DNA of 6,384 nucleotides from Deltaproteobacteria bacterium (GTDB lineage Bacteria > Desulfobacterota > GWC2-55-46): the NCBI GenBank assembly GCA_030646655.1, contig JAUSLB010000036.1, positions 1 to 6,384 on the forward strand, read 5' to 3'. This document shows positions 1 to 6,340 of the stretch, piece after piece. The translations under genes were made by a program, and so were the position numbers. The notes beneath the pieces were generated by a model. That model saw nothing but the letters and a program-made list of their open reading frames with translations, made no database searches and was not told the origin of the DNA. Each line of letters opens with the position of its first letter. Position 1 is the first letter of the stretch.

Positions 1-189
1 GATGTAATTCTTCCCTGCCCGCCGAAAGCGCCTTATGGCGATCTTTATCTTTCCGGCGCTCTCGTAATAAGGCTTGAAGACCGCCTTATAATTAAAGACG
101 CGCTCTCCGGCAACGGATGGGGAGCTTAAAAGGAGGAATAGGCAGAGCAGGAGGAAGCTATACTTAGCTGTCTTATTATGCGCGCTCAT
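1..189 (-). CDS. Partial exported protein with signal peptide (3' end beyond window), possibly DUF3108-like
   Basis: Only the first 63 codons are present; the frame stays open to the window edge. Seen: an ATG at 189-187, a short positively charged start (Met-Ser-Ala-His-Asn-Lys-Thr-Ala-Lys), a hydrophobic Leu-rich core at about residues 10-22, and a plausible signal peptidase I site after Ser-Val-Ala-Gly near residue 28. This predicts Sec export to the periplasm or outer surface. No lipobox cysteine is visible at the cleavage region. The mature start (Glu-Arg-Val-Phe-Asn-Tyr, then Ser-Ala-Gly-Lys-Ile-Lys-Ile and Gly-Lys-Asn-Tyr) loosely recalls DUF3108 periplasmic proteins, which begin with a GE-x-L-x-Y stretch followed by an AG-containing strand; this is weak inference from a fragment. 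The start lies 14 bases after the transporter stop, with a weak AAGG six bases upstream, so the two are probably co-transcribed. Function unknown. Confidence 0.72.
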   Translation of the reverse strand, partial: MSAHNKTAKYSFLLLCLFLLLSSPSVAGERVFNYKAVFKPYYESAGKIKIAIRRFRRAGKNYI

Positions 190-203
190 CTGCGGCCTTA
201 AAA

Positions 204-1082
204 CTACATGATCCACATTAGCAGAACCGGCGTCGTAAAGATGCTTATAAAGGTGCTCATCGCGACGATCGAGGCTACGAGGTCGCTGTTTAAGTTGTAC
301 CTGTGGCTCACTACGAAGTTTATTACAGCAGAGGGCATGCCGGATGAAAGGAGTATTATCTTCTTATTAAGCCCCTCTATGCCTAAGAACGTGATCACGA
401 GGTAGGCTATTGCGACCCCCCCCGCTATCCTTATCAGCGACCCTGCTACCGATATCCCCGGATAAGAGAGCTTCGCCGAATAGAGCCTGTAGCCGAGGCT
501 CACCTGCATTATGGGGATCGTCGCGGCACCGAGCATGTCGACCGTAGTTATTACCGGCCCGGGCAGGCTTATCCCGCTTAAGTTCAGATAGATGCCGATA
601 ATAGACGCGTAGATGAGCGGGAGCCTGAATATCTCGGAGAACCCGCCCTTGCCCTTTGCTATGTATATGCCGAGCGAATAGACAAGCAGGCTTATGGCTA
701 TGTAGTAGAGTATCGCTACCGTAAGCCCGTCCTGCCCGAAGGCAAGGAGCGCGAGCGGGAAAGACATGTTCCCTGAGTTCATGAACATGGCGCTCAGGTA
801 GAAGCCCTTTAGGTCCCGCCTTTTTATCGCGCTTAGGTAGATGTAGCTTAAGACCCCTGTGCCGATGACAACGATGGAGGCGGAGACTGCGACTATCGCA
901 AGGTCGCCTGTAACTATGGGCTTCCTTGAAAGAGACGAGATAACGAGCGCCGGGATGGTCAAATATAGGAGTATCTCTATTATCGGCTCTAAGCTTATCT
1001 TTTTAAAGTTCGCGAAAAGATAGCCGAGCCCTATTATGCAGAATACGGGGAAAACTACCGATAGGACTTTTAGAATTGGCAT
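204..1082 (-). CDS. AEC-family transporter (auxin efflux carrier / malate permease-like)
   Basis: A 292-residue inner-membrane protein, close to the usual AEC (PF03547) length of about 300. Hydrophobic segments fall near residues 5-25, 33-53, 62-83, 94-115, 120-142, 153-172, 176-198, 211-233, 240-258 and 267-290, giving the expected ten-helix layout. Family hallmarks are visible: a discontinuous-helix motif with Asn-Ser-Gly-Asn then Phe-Pro-Leu at 102-110, and the C-terminal Met-Pro-Ser-Ala-Val at 249-253 followed by Arg-Tyr and a Ser-Thr-rich last helix. Bacterial AEC members studied elsewhere move organic anions such as malate or malonate; the substrate here cannot be read from sequence. 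ATG 1082 is the only start between the upstream gene and the conserved first helix, yet it has no Shine-Dalgarno and lies just past the terminator of the carboxylase gene. The exported-protein gene follows after 14 bases. Family confident, substrate unknown. Confidence 0.9.
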   Translation of the reverse strand: MPILKVLSVVFPVFCIIGLGYLFANFKKISLEPIIEILLYLTIPALVISSLSRKPIVTGDLAIVAVSASIVVIGTGVLSYIYLSAIKRRDLKGFYLSAMFMNSGNMSFPLALLAFGQDGLTVAILYYIAISLLVYSLGIYIAKGKGGFSEIFRLPLIYASIIGIYLNLSGISLPGPVITTVDMLGAATIPIMQVSLGYRLYSAKLSYPGISVAGSLIRIAGGVAIAYLVITFLGIEGLNKKIILLSSGMPSAVINFVVSHRYNLNSDLVASIVAMSTFISIFTTPVLLMWIM

Positions 1083-1096
1083 AAGGGACGGGTATG

Positions 1097-1132
1097 AAAA
1101 GAAAGAAAAGGGAGTAGTCCCCTACTCCCTTT
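1097..1132 (-). terminator. Intrinsic terminator overlapping the oadA/pycB stop codon
   Basis: On the minus strand a perfect 11-bp stem (1132-1122 with 1117-1107, AAAGGGAGTAG / CTACTCCCTTT) closes a four-base loop. It runs directly into a T-rich tract TTTTCTTTCTTTTC interrupted only by single Cs. The TAG stop of the upstream gene (1124-1122) forms the loop-proximal end of the 5' arm, so the last codons are part of the hairpin. This is a strong factor-independent terminator for the carboxylase transcript. The interrupted T tract may allow some read-through into the transporter gene 15 bases further on. Confidence 0.85.
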
Positions 1133-3008
1133 CAATCTGTATGAGGGTCTCATCGGGGTTGACCGAATCCCCGATCTTTACGAGTATCTTTTTGACAGCC
1201 CCGCTTATGGGCGTGTGGACCTCGTTCTCCATCTTCATCGCCTCAACGGTAAGGAGGGTATCGCCCTCGGCCACCTTCGTGCCCACGGATACCTTTATGG
1301 AAGTTACCTTGCCGGGTATCGGGGTGGTGACATCGCCTTCTTTCCGTGCCTTTGGCCTGATGGACTGCGTGATCGAAGGGCGCTCTATCTCGCCCGCCGT
1401 AGTAGGGATGACCTCAGTAAGGGACTCTATCATCACCTCTTCGAGGCGGTTGTCGACCGAGATGAAAAAAGGCCTCTTGCCCTCTATCTTATGCCCGGCC
1501 CCGGCGACCTTTATCCTGTATGATTCGCCGTGCAGCGTCACTATGAATTCGCTCGGCGCGAGGTGCGGCACTATATGCGCCTCCTCTTTCTTGTCATCGT
1601 TCTGGACCTCTAAAGGCTCAGGGGCGAGTTTGCCAGCTTCCCTCTGTTCGAAGAACTCAAGAGCCACTATCGGGAACAGCGCGTAAGAGAGTATGTCTTC
1701 GATAGTTTTCGCCTTGCCGTCCATCTCCCGCGTGAGCTTATCGAGCTCCGGCTCAAGGAGATCCGCGGGCCTGCATGTGATAGGCTTTTCATTGCCTATC
1801 GCCATCTTGCGGGCTGTCTCGTCTACAGGCCCCGGAGGCCTGCCGTAGAGGCCCTTAAAATAGTTCCGGGTCTCGCTGGTGATGACCTTGTATCGCTCCC
1901 CCATTAAGACATTAAGGGTAGCCTGCGTGCCGACGACCTGGCTTGTGGGCGTCACGAGCGGAGGGTAGCCCATGTCCTTCCTGACTTTAGGGATCTCCTC
2001 ATAGACCTCGTTTATCTTATCGAGGGCGTTCTGCTCTTTTAACTGGTGGGCGAGGTTCGATATCATGCCTCCCGGTATCTGGACAACGAGGGTCTTTGTG
2101 TTTATAGCCGTGTATTCGCTCTCGAACCTCTTATACTTTTTTCTTACCTCTCTAAAGTGGTCTGCGATGTCTGATAACAGGGCGAGGTCAAGCCCCGTGT
2201 CATAGGGCGTGTCCCTCAAAGCCGCCACCATGCTCTCGGTCGGCGGCTGGGAAGTGCCTGAGGCGAGGCTCGATAGAGCGGTATCGATTATCTCAGCCCC
2301 GGCCTCTATCGCCTTTAAATAGCTCATGGCCGCAAGGCCGGATGAGTCGTGCGAGTGGATGTGGATGGGGACCTTCACCTTTTCCTTCAGCTTCGTGACG
2401 AGGTCAAAGGCGGCCCAGGGCGTAAGGAGGCCCGCCATGTCCTTTACGCAGATGGTGTCCGCGCCAAGGGCCTCGAGCTTCATCGCCATCTCAACGAACC
2501 CCTCGTGCGTGTGCACCGGGCTTGTGGTGTAGCAGAAGCAGGCCTCCACCATCGCCTTGGCGTCCTTGGCGGCCTTCATGGCGACTTCTATGTTCCTTAC
2601 GTCGTTTAAGGCGTCGAATATCCTGAATATGTCTATCCCGTTCTTTGCCGCGCGCTCGACGAACTTTCTCACCACATCGTCGGGGTAGTGCCTGTAGCCG
2701 ACAAGGTTCTGCCCGCGCAGCAGCATCTGCAGTCTGGTATTGGGTATCGCCTTCCTCAGAAGTTTCAGCCTCTCCCACGGGTCTTCCTTCAAAAACCTCA
2801 GGCAGGCATCGAACGTCGCCCCGCCCCAGACCTCAAGCGACCAGTACCCGACCTTATCGAGGAGGGGGGCCATCTCGAGCATGTCGGAGGTCCTCATTCG
2901 AGTGGCAAGGAGCGACTGGTGCGAGTCCCTCAAGACCGTATCGGTGATGAATGTCCTTATCTCTTTTTTCTTGGTGATGTTCGGTTTTGTCTTATTCCTG
3001 TTAGGCAT
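1122..3008 (-). CDS. oadA: Pyruvate carboxylase subunit B / oxaloacetate decarboxylase alpha-like (carboxyltransferase + BCCP)
   Basis: A 628-residue cytoplasmic protein. Residues about 15-285 are the HMGL-like carboxyltransferase TIM barrel: DTVLRD at 23-28 (D23 a predicted metal ligand, followed by HQS), WGGATFD at 61-67, LLRGQN at 96-101, carboxylated-lysine site CVKD with K189, and metal ligands H218 and H220 in HIHSHD. Then comes the conserved PYC/OADA domain with TPTSQVVG at 353-360. After a linker, residues 559-628 form a biotinyl domain with biotin-accepting K592 in EAMKMEN. It transfers carboxyl from biotin to an acceptor, most likely pyruvate. Start: ATG 3008 has GGAG eight bases upstream, whereas an in-frame ATG at 3074 lies inside a repeat, lacks a ribosome site and would add 22 unconserved residues. 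The biotin carboxylase lies upstream and no OadB/OadG genes are seen, favouring the carboxylase role over sodium-pumping decarboxylase. 2-oxoglutarate carboxylase large subunit is an alternative. Confidence 0.93.
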   Translation of the reverse strand: MPNRNKTKPNITKKKEIRTFITDTVLRDSHQSLLATRMRTSDMLEMAPLLDKVGYWSLEVWGGATFDACLRFLKEDPWERLKLLRKAIPNTRLQMLLRGQNLVGYRHYPDDVVRKFVERAAKNGIDIFRIFDALNDVRNIEVAMKAAKDAKAMVEACFCYTTSPVHTHEGFVEMAMKLEALGADTICVKDMAGLLTPWAAFDLVTKLKEKVKVPIHIHSHDSSGLAAMSYLKAIEAGAEIIDTALSSLASGTSQPPTESMVAALRDTPYDTGLDLALLSDIADHFREVRKKYKRFESEYTAINTKTLVVQIPGGMISNLAHQLKEQNALDKINEVYEEIPKVRKDMGYPPLVTPTSQVVGTQATLNVLMGERYKVITSETRNYFKGLYGRPPGPVDETARKMAIGNEKPITCRPADLLEPELDKLTREMDGKAKTIEDILSYALFPIVALEFFEQREAGKLAPEPLEVQNDDKKEEAHIVPHLAPSEFIVTLHGESYRIKVAGAGHKIEGKRPFFISVDNRLEEVMIESLTEVIPTTAGEIERPSITQSIRPKARKEGDVTTPIPGKVTSIKVSVGTKVAEGDTLLTVEAMKMENEVHTPISGAVKKILVKIGDSVNPDETLIQIERE

Positions 3009-3016
3009 TATCCAAG

Positions 3017-3020
3017 CTCC
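3017..3020 (-). promoter_or_regulatory. Ribosome binding site deciding the oadA/pycB start
   Basis: GGAG on the minus strand, eight bases before ATG 3008. It lies just outside the palindromic repeat and supports the short form of the protein; the upstream in-frame ATG at 3074 has no comparable site. Confidence 0.7.
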
Positions 3021-3027
3021 GTTATCA

Positions 3028-3147
3028 GGCTGCTGAAAAAGTCCATCTGCTGCGTTATCTTCGTCGCTCGTCATTGCGGCGTACCAACAAAGTACGCCTC
3101 ATTCCTCGCTCCTCGAATGCCTTGCATCTGGAGCTTTTTGAGCAGCC
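3028..3147. repeat. Imperfect palindromic intergenic repeat (REP/MITE-like), 120 bp
   Basis: The ends are near-perfect inverted copies: GGCTGCTGAAAAAGTCC at 3028-3044 faces GGAGCTTTTTGAGCAGCC at 3130-3147. The centre is a perfect 7-bp hairpin, GGCGTAC (3078-3084) and GTACGCC (3092-3098), with a seven-base loop. The arms between pair only partly. A T7 tract and TTTTTCAGCA-like tail at 3148-3159 look like a further terminus of the same type. The element fills most of the 156-base gap between the biotin carboxylase and carboxyltransferase genes. It has no coding potential of its own. From memory, similar elements are scattered in intergenic regions of Deltaproteobacteria and Nitrospirota genomes; that is recollection, not a search result. 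Confidence 0.8.
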
Positions 3148-3164
3148 TTTTTTTCAGCACCCTA

Positions 3165-4589
3165 TTACAAACCATGATGCGCGGCTATGGCCGCCGAGAT
3201 AGCGGCCACAAGGTCCGTAGGCTCGCCGTACTCGTCGTAGTTCATAAGCTCGGGCTTCCTGTCGATATAGCCGGTGTCGAACCTGCCGGCCTTGAAGTCC
3301 GGGTCTTTCATTATGTTCTTAAGGAACAGTATAGTCGTCTTCACTCCCCTTATAACGAACTCATCGAGGCACCGGTGCATCCTCGCTACAGTCTCCTCCC
3401 AAGTCGAGCCGCGCACAACGAGTTTGACCACCAGGGAGTCGTAATAGCTCGGTATTATAAAGTCCTTGTATATCGCGCCGTCTATCCTTACGCCTATGCC
3501 GCCGGGGGAGTAATAGGCCGTGACCCTGCCGAACGACGGGAAGAAATTGTTCTTCGGGTCCTCGGCGCATATCCTGCACTCCATGGCGTAGCCGTTTATC
3601 CTCACGTCCTCCTGAGTGAAACCGAGAGGCTTCCCGGCCGCTATCTCTATCTGCTTTTTAACGAGGTCTATGCCAGTGGCCTCTTCCGTGACAGGGTGCT
3701 CGACCTGAATCCTTGTGTTCATCTCGATGAAGTAGAAGTTCCTTTTATCGTCAACGAGGAACTCGACCGTCCCGGCGTTAGTGTAATTGGCGGCCTTGGC
3801 GGCCTTTATCGCGGCCTCCCCCATCCGCTTCCTTAAGTCGTCGTCGAGCATGAGGGAGGGTGTTATCTCTATGAGCTTCTGGTGCCTCCTCTGAATGGAG
3901 CAGTCCCTCTCCCCGAGGTGGACGGTGTTGCCGTGCTCGTCGGCGAGTATCTGGAACTCTATGTGATGGGGCCTTTCAAGGAACTTTTCAAGGAACACCT
4001 CTGATACCCCGAACGCAGCGGCTGACTCCTTGCGCGCGGTGGTGATGGAATTAATAAGCTCTTCTTTATTGCGCGCCACCCTCAAGCCCCTGCCTCCGCC
4101 CCCGCCCGACGCCTTTATCATAACCGGGTAGCCTATCATCTCGGCAAGCACTATCGCCTCGTCAACATCCTTTATGGAATTCTCCGTGCCCGGCAGTATC
4201 GGCACGCCCGCCTTCATCATCATCTTCCTTGCCATGACCTTGTCGCCCATCTCAGAGATGGTCTTGCTCGTGGGGCCGATGAATGTGATGCCCTTCTTTT
4301 CGCAAAGCAGGGGAAAACGGGGGTTCTCGGATAAAAACCCGTAGCCCGGGTGTATGGCGTCAACCCCTATCTTGGTGGCTAAGTCAACAAGGCGGTGGAT
4401 GTTAAGGTAGCCCTGTATGGGGCCGGGGCCGACCATGTAGGACTCATCGGCCTTCTTGACATAAAGGGAGGTCGCGTCCTCTTCGGAATAGATGGCGGCG
4501 GTGGGGATATCGAGTTCCTTGCAGGCCCTTATTATCCTCGTGGCTATCTCGCCCCTGTTCGCTACCAGTATTTTTTTGAACAATCCCAT
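3165..4589 (-). CDS. accC: Biotin carboxylase subunit (pyruvate carboxylase subunit A / AccC family)
   Basis: A 474-residue cytoplasmic ATP-grasp enzyme that uses ATP and bicarbonate to carboxylate the biotin of a BCCP domain, here most likely the one encoded next door. Domains in order: N-terminal biotin carboxylase domain (about 1-113, start MGLFKKILVANRGEIA, with HPGYGFLSEN at 80-89); ATP-grasp domain (about 114-320) with K117, K159 and the glycine loop GGGGGRG at 162-168; H209; RRHQK with K238; E276; the catalytic EMNTR set E289, N291, R293; and C-terminal domain (about 330-445) with R339 in ECRI. All key residues are present and length is normal. The tail (Ala-Ala-His-His-Gly-Leu) goes beyond a minimal AccC, as in pyruvate carboxylase A subunits. 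The start is the usual family start but has only a weak ribosome site. No accB or accA/D genes are nearby, so the pyruvate carboxylase role is preferred. Confidence 0.93.
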   Translation of the reverse strand: MGLFKKILVANRGEIATRIIRACKELDIPTAAIYSEEDATSLYVKKADESYMVGPGPIQGYLNIHRLVDLATKIGVDAIHPGYGFLSENPRFPLLCEKKGITFIGPTSKTISEMGDKVMARKMMMKAGVPILPGTENSIKDVDEAIVLAEMIGYPVMIKASGGGGGRGLRVARNKEELINSITTARKESAAAFGVSEVFLEKFLERPHHIEFQILADEHGNTVHLGERDCSIQRRHQKLIEITPSLMLDDDLRKRMGEAAIKAAKAANYTNAGTVEFLVDDKRNFYFIEMNTRIQVEHPVTEEATGIDLVKKQIEIAAGKPLGFTQEDVRINGYAMECRICAEDPKNNFFPSFGRVTAYYSPGGIGVRIDGAIYKDFIIPSYYDSLVVKLVVRGSTWEETVARMHRCLDEFVIRGVKTTILFLKNIMKDPDFKAGRFDTGYIDRKPELMNYDEYGEPTDLVAAISAAIAAHHGL

Positions 4590-4625
4590 CTTCGCGCCAT
4601 TTAGGGTTAATTTACGGCAAACAAT

Positions 4626-4655
4626 TATTTAGCCAATATTCGCCAAATAAGTCAA
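4626..4655 (-). promoter_or_regulatory. Candidate promoter of the carboxylase genes
   Basis: On the minus strand TTGACT (4655-4650, five of six matches to the sigma-70 -35 box) is followed after 18 bases by TAAATA (4631-4626), only a fair -10. The gap between gltX and the biotin carboxylase is AT-rich compared with its surroundings and shows no gltX terminator, so read-through from gltX is also possible. Confidence 0.3.
4628..4647. promoter_or_regulatory. 20-bp dyad in the carboxylase promoter region (possible operator)
   Basis: TTTAGC (4628-4633) and GCCAAA (4642-4647) are inverted copies with one wobble position, flanking a central AATATT palindrome. The dyad lies between the candidate -35 and -10 boxes, where a repressor could act. 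No known regulator motif is recognised. Confidence 0.25.
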
Positions 4656-4666
4656 GGAAATACGGC

Positions 4667-6070
4667 TTAAACGGCTGAGGCCTGCCTCATATAGGCTATC
4701 GCGTCCTTAAGCCTCGATAAGGTAATATCCCGCCCCATCGCGTCTATCATCTCGAATATGCCGGGGCTTACGGTGGTGCCTGTTAACGCGACCCTTACGG
4801 GCTGGGCGAGCTTGCCTAATTTAAGCCCCTTTTCCTCCAGAATTGAGTTGAGGGCCGCCTCGATGGTCTTTTCAGTGAACTCTTTAAGTCCATTCAGCCT
4901 TTCGATAAGGGTATTGAAGAGCTCGATATTATCGGGCGTAAGGAACTTCTGGGCTGCCTTGGGGTCGTAATCGATCTTCTCCTTGAAATAGAAAGCCCCT
5001 CCCTCGGCGAGCTCCTTTAGGGTCTTGGCCCTCTCCCTCAGGGTATTTATTATCTTAGGGAGCCTTCCGTCTCCCCCGGCGTTGAGCCCCAATTCTTTAA
5101 AGAACGAGGATGAGAGCCTCCCAAGCTCTTCAGGCGGCGTTTCTTTAATATAGTGCTGGTTCAGCCAAAGGAGCTTCTCAGGGTTGAATACGCCCGAGGA
5201 CTTTCCGACATTCTCGAGCGAGAACTTCTCTATAAGCTCCTCCATCGTGAATATCTCCTGATCCCCGTGCGACCAGCCGAGCCTCGCAAGATAATTCACG
5301 AGAGCGTGCGGGAGATATCCCATATCCTTATACGCCATCACGGATGTCGCGCCGTGGCGCTTGCTCAGCCGGGTCTTGTCAGACCCGAGTATCATCGGCA
5401 GGTGAGCGAAAATGGGAAGCTCGTGGCCGAGCGCCTTGTTGAGCAATATCTGCTTGGGGGTGTTGTTTATATGGTCGTCCCCCCTTATCACATGGGTTAT
5501 GTCCATTGTGGCGTCGTCAATCACAACGCAGAAATTGTATGTGGGGGTGGAATCGCTGCGCAGTATTACAAGGTCCTCGATACCGGAGTTGTCGAAGGAT
5601 ATGGGGCCTTTTATGATGTCGTTGAAGTTTGTCAGCCCCGGAGGCACCCTGAACCTCAGGGCAAAGGGCTTATCGAGCGCCTCTTTTATGGCGCCGCACC
5701 TTCCGTCGTACTTCGGGGGCCTGCCTTCCTTTAGAGCGGCCTCCCTCCGGGCCTCAAGCTCTTCGGGGGTGCAGTAGCAGCGGTAAACAAGGCCCTTGTC
5801 CAAGAGCTCATAGGCGAATTTCCTGTAGAGGTCGAACCTGTGGCTCTGGAAGTGCGGGCCCTCGTCCCAGTTTAGGCCGAGCCATTCCATGCCGTCGAGT
5901 ATGGCTTGAATGGACTCTTTGGTAGAGCGGGCCACGTCGGTATCCTCTATCCTTAAGATAAAGGCCCCCTTGTGGCGCCTCGCGAAGAGCCAGTTGAAAA
6001 GGGCTGTACGCGCCCCTCCTATGTGGAGGTAGCCTGTGGGACTCGGTGCGAAACGTGTACGGACCTTCAA
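4667..6070 (-). CDS. gltX: Glutamate--tRNA ligase (glutamyl-tRNA synthetase, class I)
   Basis: A 467-residue cytoplasmic enzyme of normal length that charges tRNA-Glu with glutamate for translation and tetrapyrrole synthesis. Seen: [19 protein letters not shown] at 6-24 carrying the HIGH-type signature (H16-G19); RIEDTD at 40-45; a cysteine pair CYC at 98-100 with C125 in YDGRC, matching three positions of the zinc site of some bacterial enzymes; the Rossmann-fold second signature RLSKRHG at 234-240 (KMSKS equivalent, ATP loop); and the helical anticodon-binding region from about 300 to the end, including [11 protein letters not shown] at 421-431. Start: TTG at 6070, preceded eight bases upstream by GAGGAGG. 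An in-frame TAA lies nine codons upstream with no ATG or GTG between, so the rare start is well supported. Whether it also misacylates tRNA-Gln cannot be judged, as no gatCAB genes are in view. The carboxylase genes follow after 77 bases. Confidence 0.97.
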   Translation of the reverse strand: MKVRTRFAPSPTGYLHIGGARTALFNWLFARRHKGAFILRIEDTDVARSTKESIQAILDGMEWLGLNWDEGPHFQSHRFDLYRKFAYELLDKGLVYRCYCTPEELEARREAALKEGRPPKYDGRCGAIKEALDKPFALRFRVPPGLTNFNDIIKGPISFDNSGIEDLVILRSDSTPTYNFCVVIDDATMDITHVIRGDDHINNTPKQILLNKALGHELPIFAHLPMILGSDKTRLSKRHGATSVMAYKDMGYLPHALVNYLARLGWSHGDQEIFTMEELIEKFSLENVGKSSGVFNPEKLLWLNQHYIKETPPEELGRLSSSFFKELGLNAGGDGRLPKIINTLRERAKTLKELAEGGAFYFKEKIDYDPKAAQKFLTPDNIELFNTLIERLNGLKEFTEKTIEAALNSILEEKGLKLGKLAQPVRVALTGTTVSPGIFEMIDAMGRDITLSRLKDAIAYMRQASAV

Positions 6071-6078
6071 TTCAGAAA

Positions 6079-6085
6079 CCTCCTC
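6079..6085 (-). promoter_or_regulatory. Strong ribosome binding site for the TTG start of gltX
   Basis: GAGGAGG on the minus strand, eight bases before the TTG start. It is the best Shine-Dalgarno sequence in the window and compensates for the weak start codon. Confidence 0.85.
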
Positions 6086-6104
6086 GGAAAAGTCTTATTT
6101 CATC

Positions 6105-6122
6105 GGAGGGCGTAAGCCCCCC
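6105..6122 (-). other. Hairpin in the gltX leader
   Basis: On the minus strand GGGGGGC and GCCCTCC pair over seven positions (one G-T) around the loop TTAC. The GAGGAGG ribosome site lies 19 bases downstream of the hairpin. There is no T tract after it, so it is not a simple terminator. No T-box consensus is visible in the leader. Confidence 0.45.
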
Positions 6123-6201
6123 AGATTTCGCGCTCAAATGGGCCGGAATCACCTGAAATCTTTGATTTAAAAGGGGTTCTTCATGGAAACAGGCAAAATA
6201 A

Positions 6202-6230
6202 ATATTAACAGAAGCTGCCGGGAATGTAAA
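6202..6230 (-). promoter_or_regulatory. Candidate sigma-70-type promoter of gltX
   Basis: On the minus strand TTTACA (6230-6225, five of six to the -35 consensus) is separated by exactly 17 bases from TAATAT (6207-6202, four of six to the -10 consensus). Transcription would begin near 6195 and give a leader of about 125 bases before gltX. This is pattern match only. Confidence 0.4.
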
Positions 6231-6271
6231 GAAGTTGAAAGGGCGGAGAGAAGTGGCGGGGGGAGGCCGCC

Positions 6272-6300
6272 TTGACAGTATCCGGAAAACCTGATATTTT
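6272..6300 (+). promoter_or_regulatory. Candidate plus-strand promoter pointing to the right edge
   Basis: A perfect TTGACA (6272-6277), 17-base spacer and TATTTT (6295-6300, four of six). It points away from gltX, and a transcript would start close to the hairpin at 6307-6337. No gene is visible downstream within the window. Confidence 0.3.
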
Positions 6301-6306
6301 TAAGAT

Positions 6307-6337
6307 GCTGAAAAAGTCCGTCCTCGACTTTTTCAGC
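6307..6337. repeat. Short perfect palindrome related to the 3028-3147 repeat
   Basis: GCTGAAAAAGTC (6307-6318) and GACTTTTTCAGC (6326-6337) form a perfect 12-bp stem with a seven-base loop. The 14 bases TGCTGAAAAAGTCC at 6306-6319 are identical to 3031-3044, the left end of the larger repeat, so this looks like a minimal or end-only member of the same family. It could also act as a terminator-like hairpin, but no T tract follows on either strand. Confidence 0.65.
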
Positions 6338-6340
6338 CAC

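Noticed and set aside
1036..1686. A 216-codon plus-strand open frame over the terminator and the BCCP region
   Set aside because: It is antisense to the conserved biotinyl domain and the terminator; no ribosome site or family likeness.
1122..3008. Sodium-pumping oxaloacetate decarboxylase alpha subunit
   Set aside because: No OadB or OadG gene lies alongside; the neighbour is a biotin carboxylase, which a decarboxylase does not need. Retained only as family naming.
3092..3154. The right half of the palindromic repeat plus T7 as a plus-strand terminator
   Set aside because: No plus-strand gene is present that would use it, and the T tract is better explained as part of the repeat family's end sequence.
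2688..3836. A 382-codon open frame on the plus strand across both carboxylase genes
   Set aside because: It is antisense to two well-recognised genes and crosses the palindromic repeat. Its product resembles no family, and long antisense frames are expected from the GC-rich third positions of the real genes.
5153..5734. Plus-strand open frames within gltX (5153-5734 and 5412-5777)
   Set aside because: Both lie antisense to strongly conserved synthetase motifs and are explained by codon composition.
6071..6195. T-box or other known riboswitch in the gltX leader
   Set aside because: The T-box consensus (AGGGTGG-type element) and a terminator/antiterminator pair are absent; no known aptamer signature was recognised.
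6071..6298. A roughly 75-codon open minus-strand frame ending two bases before the gltX TTG, with a GTG near 6150
   Set aside because: The product is Pro/Ser/Phe-rich and not protein-like, the GTG lacks a ribosome site, and the frame spans the promoter and hairpin region. A leader peptide cannot be fully excluded but nothing supports it.
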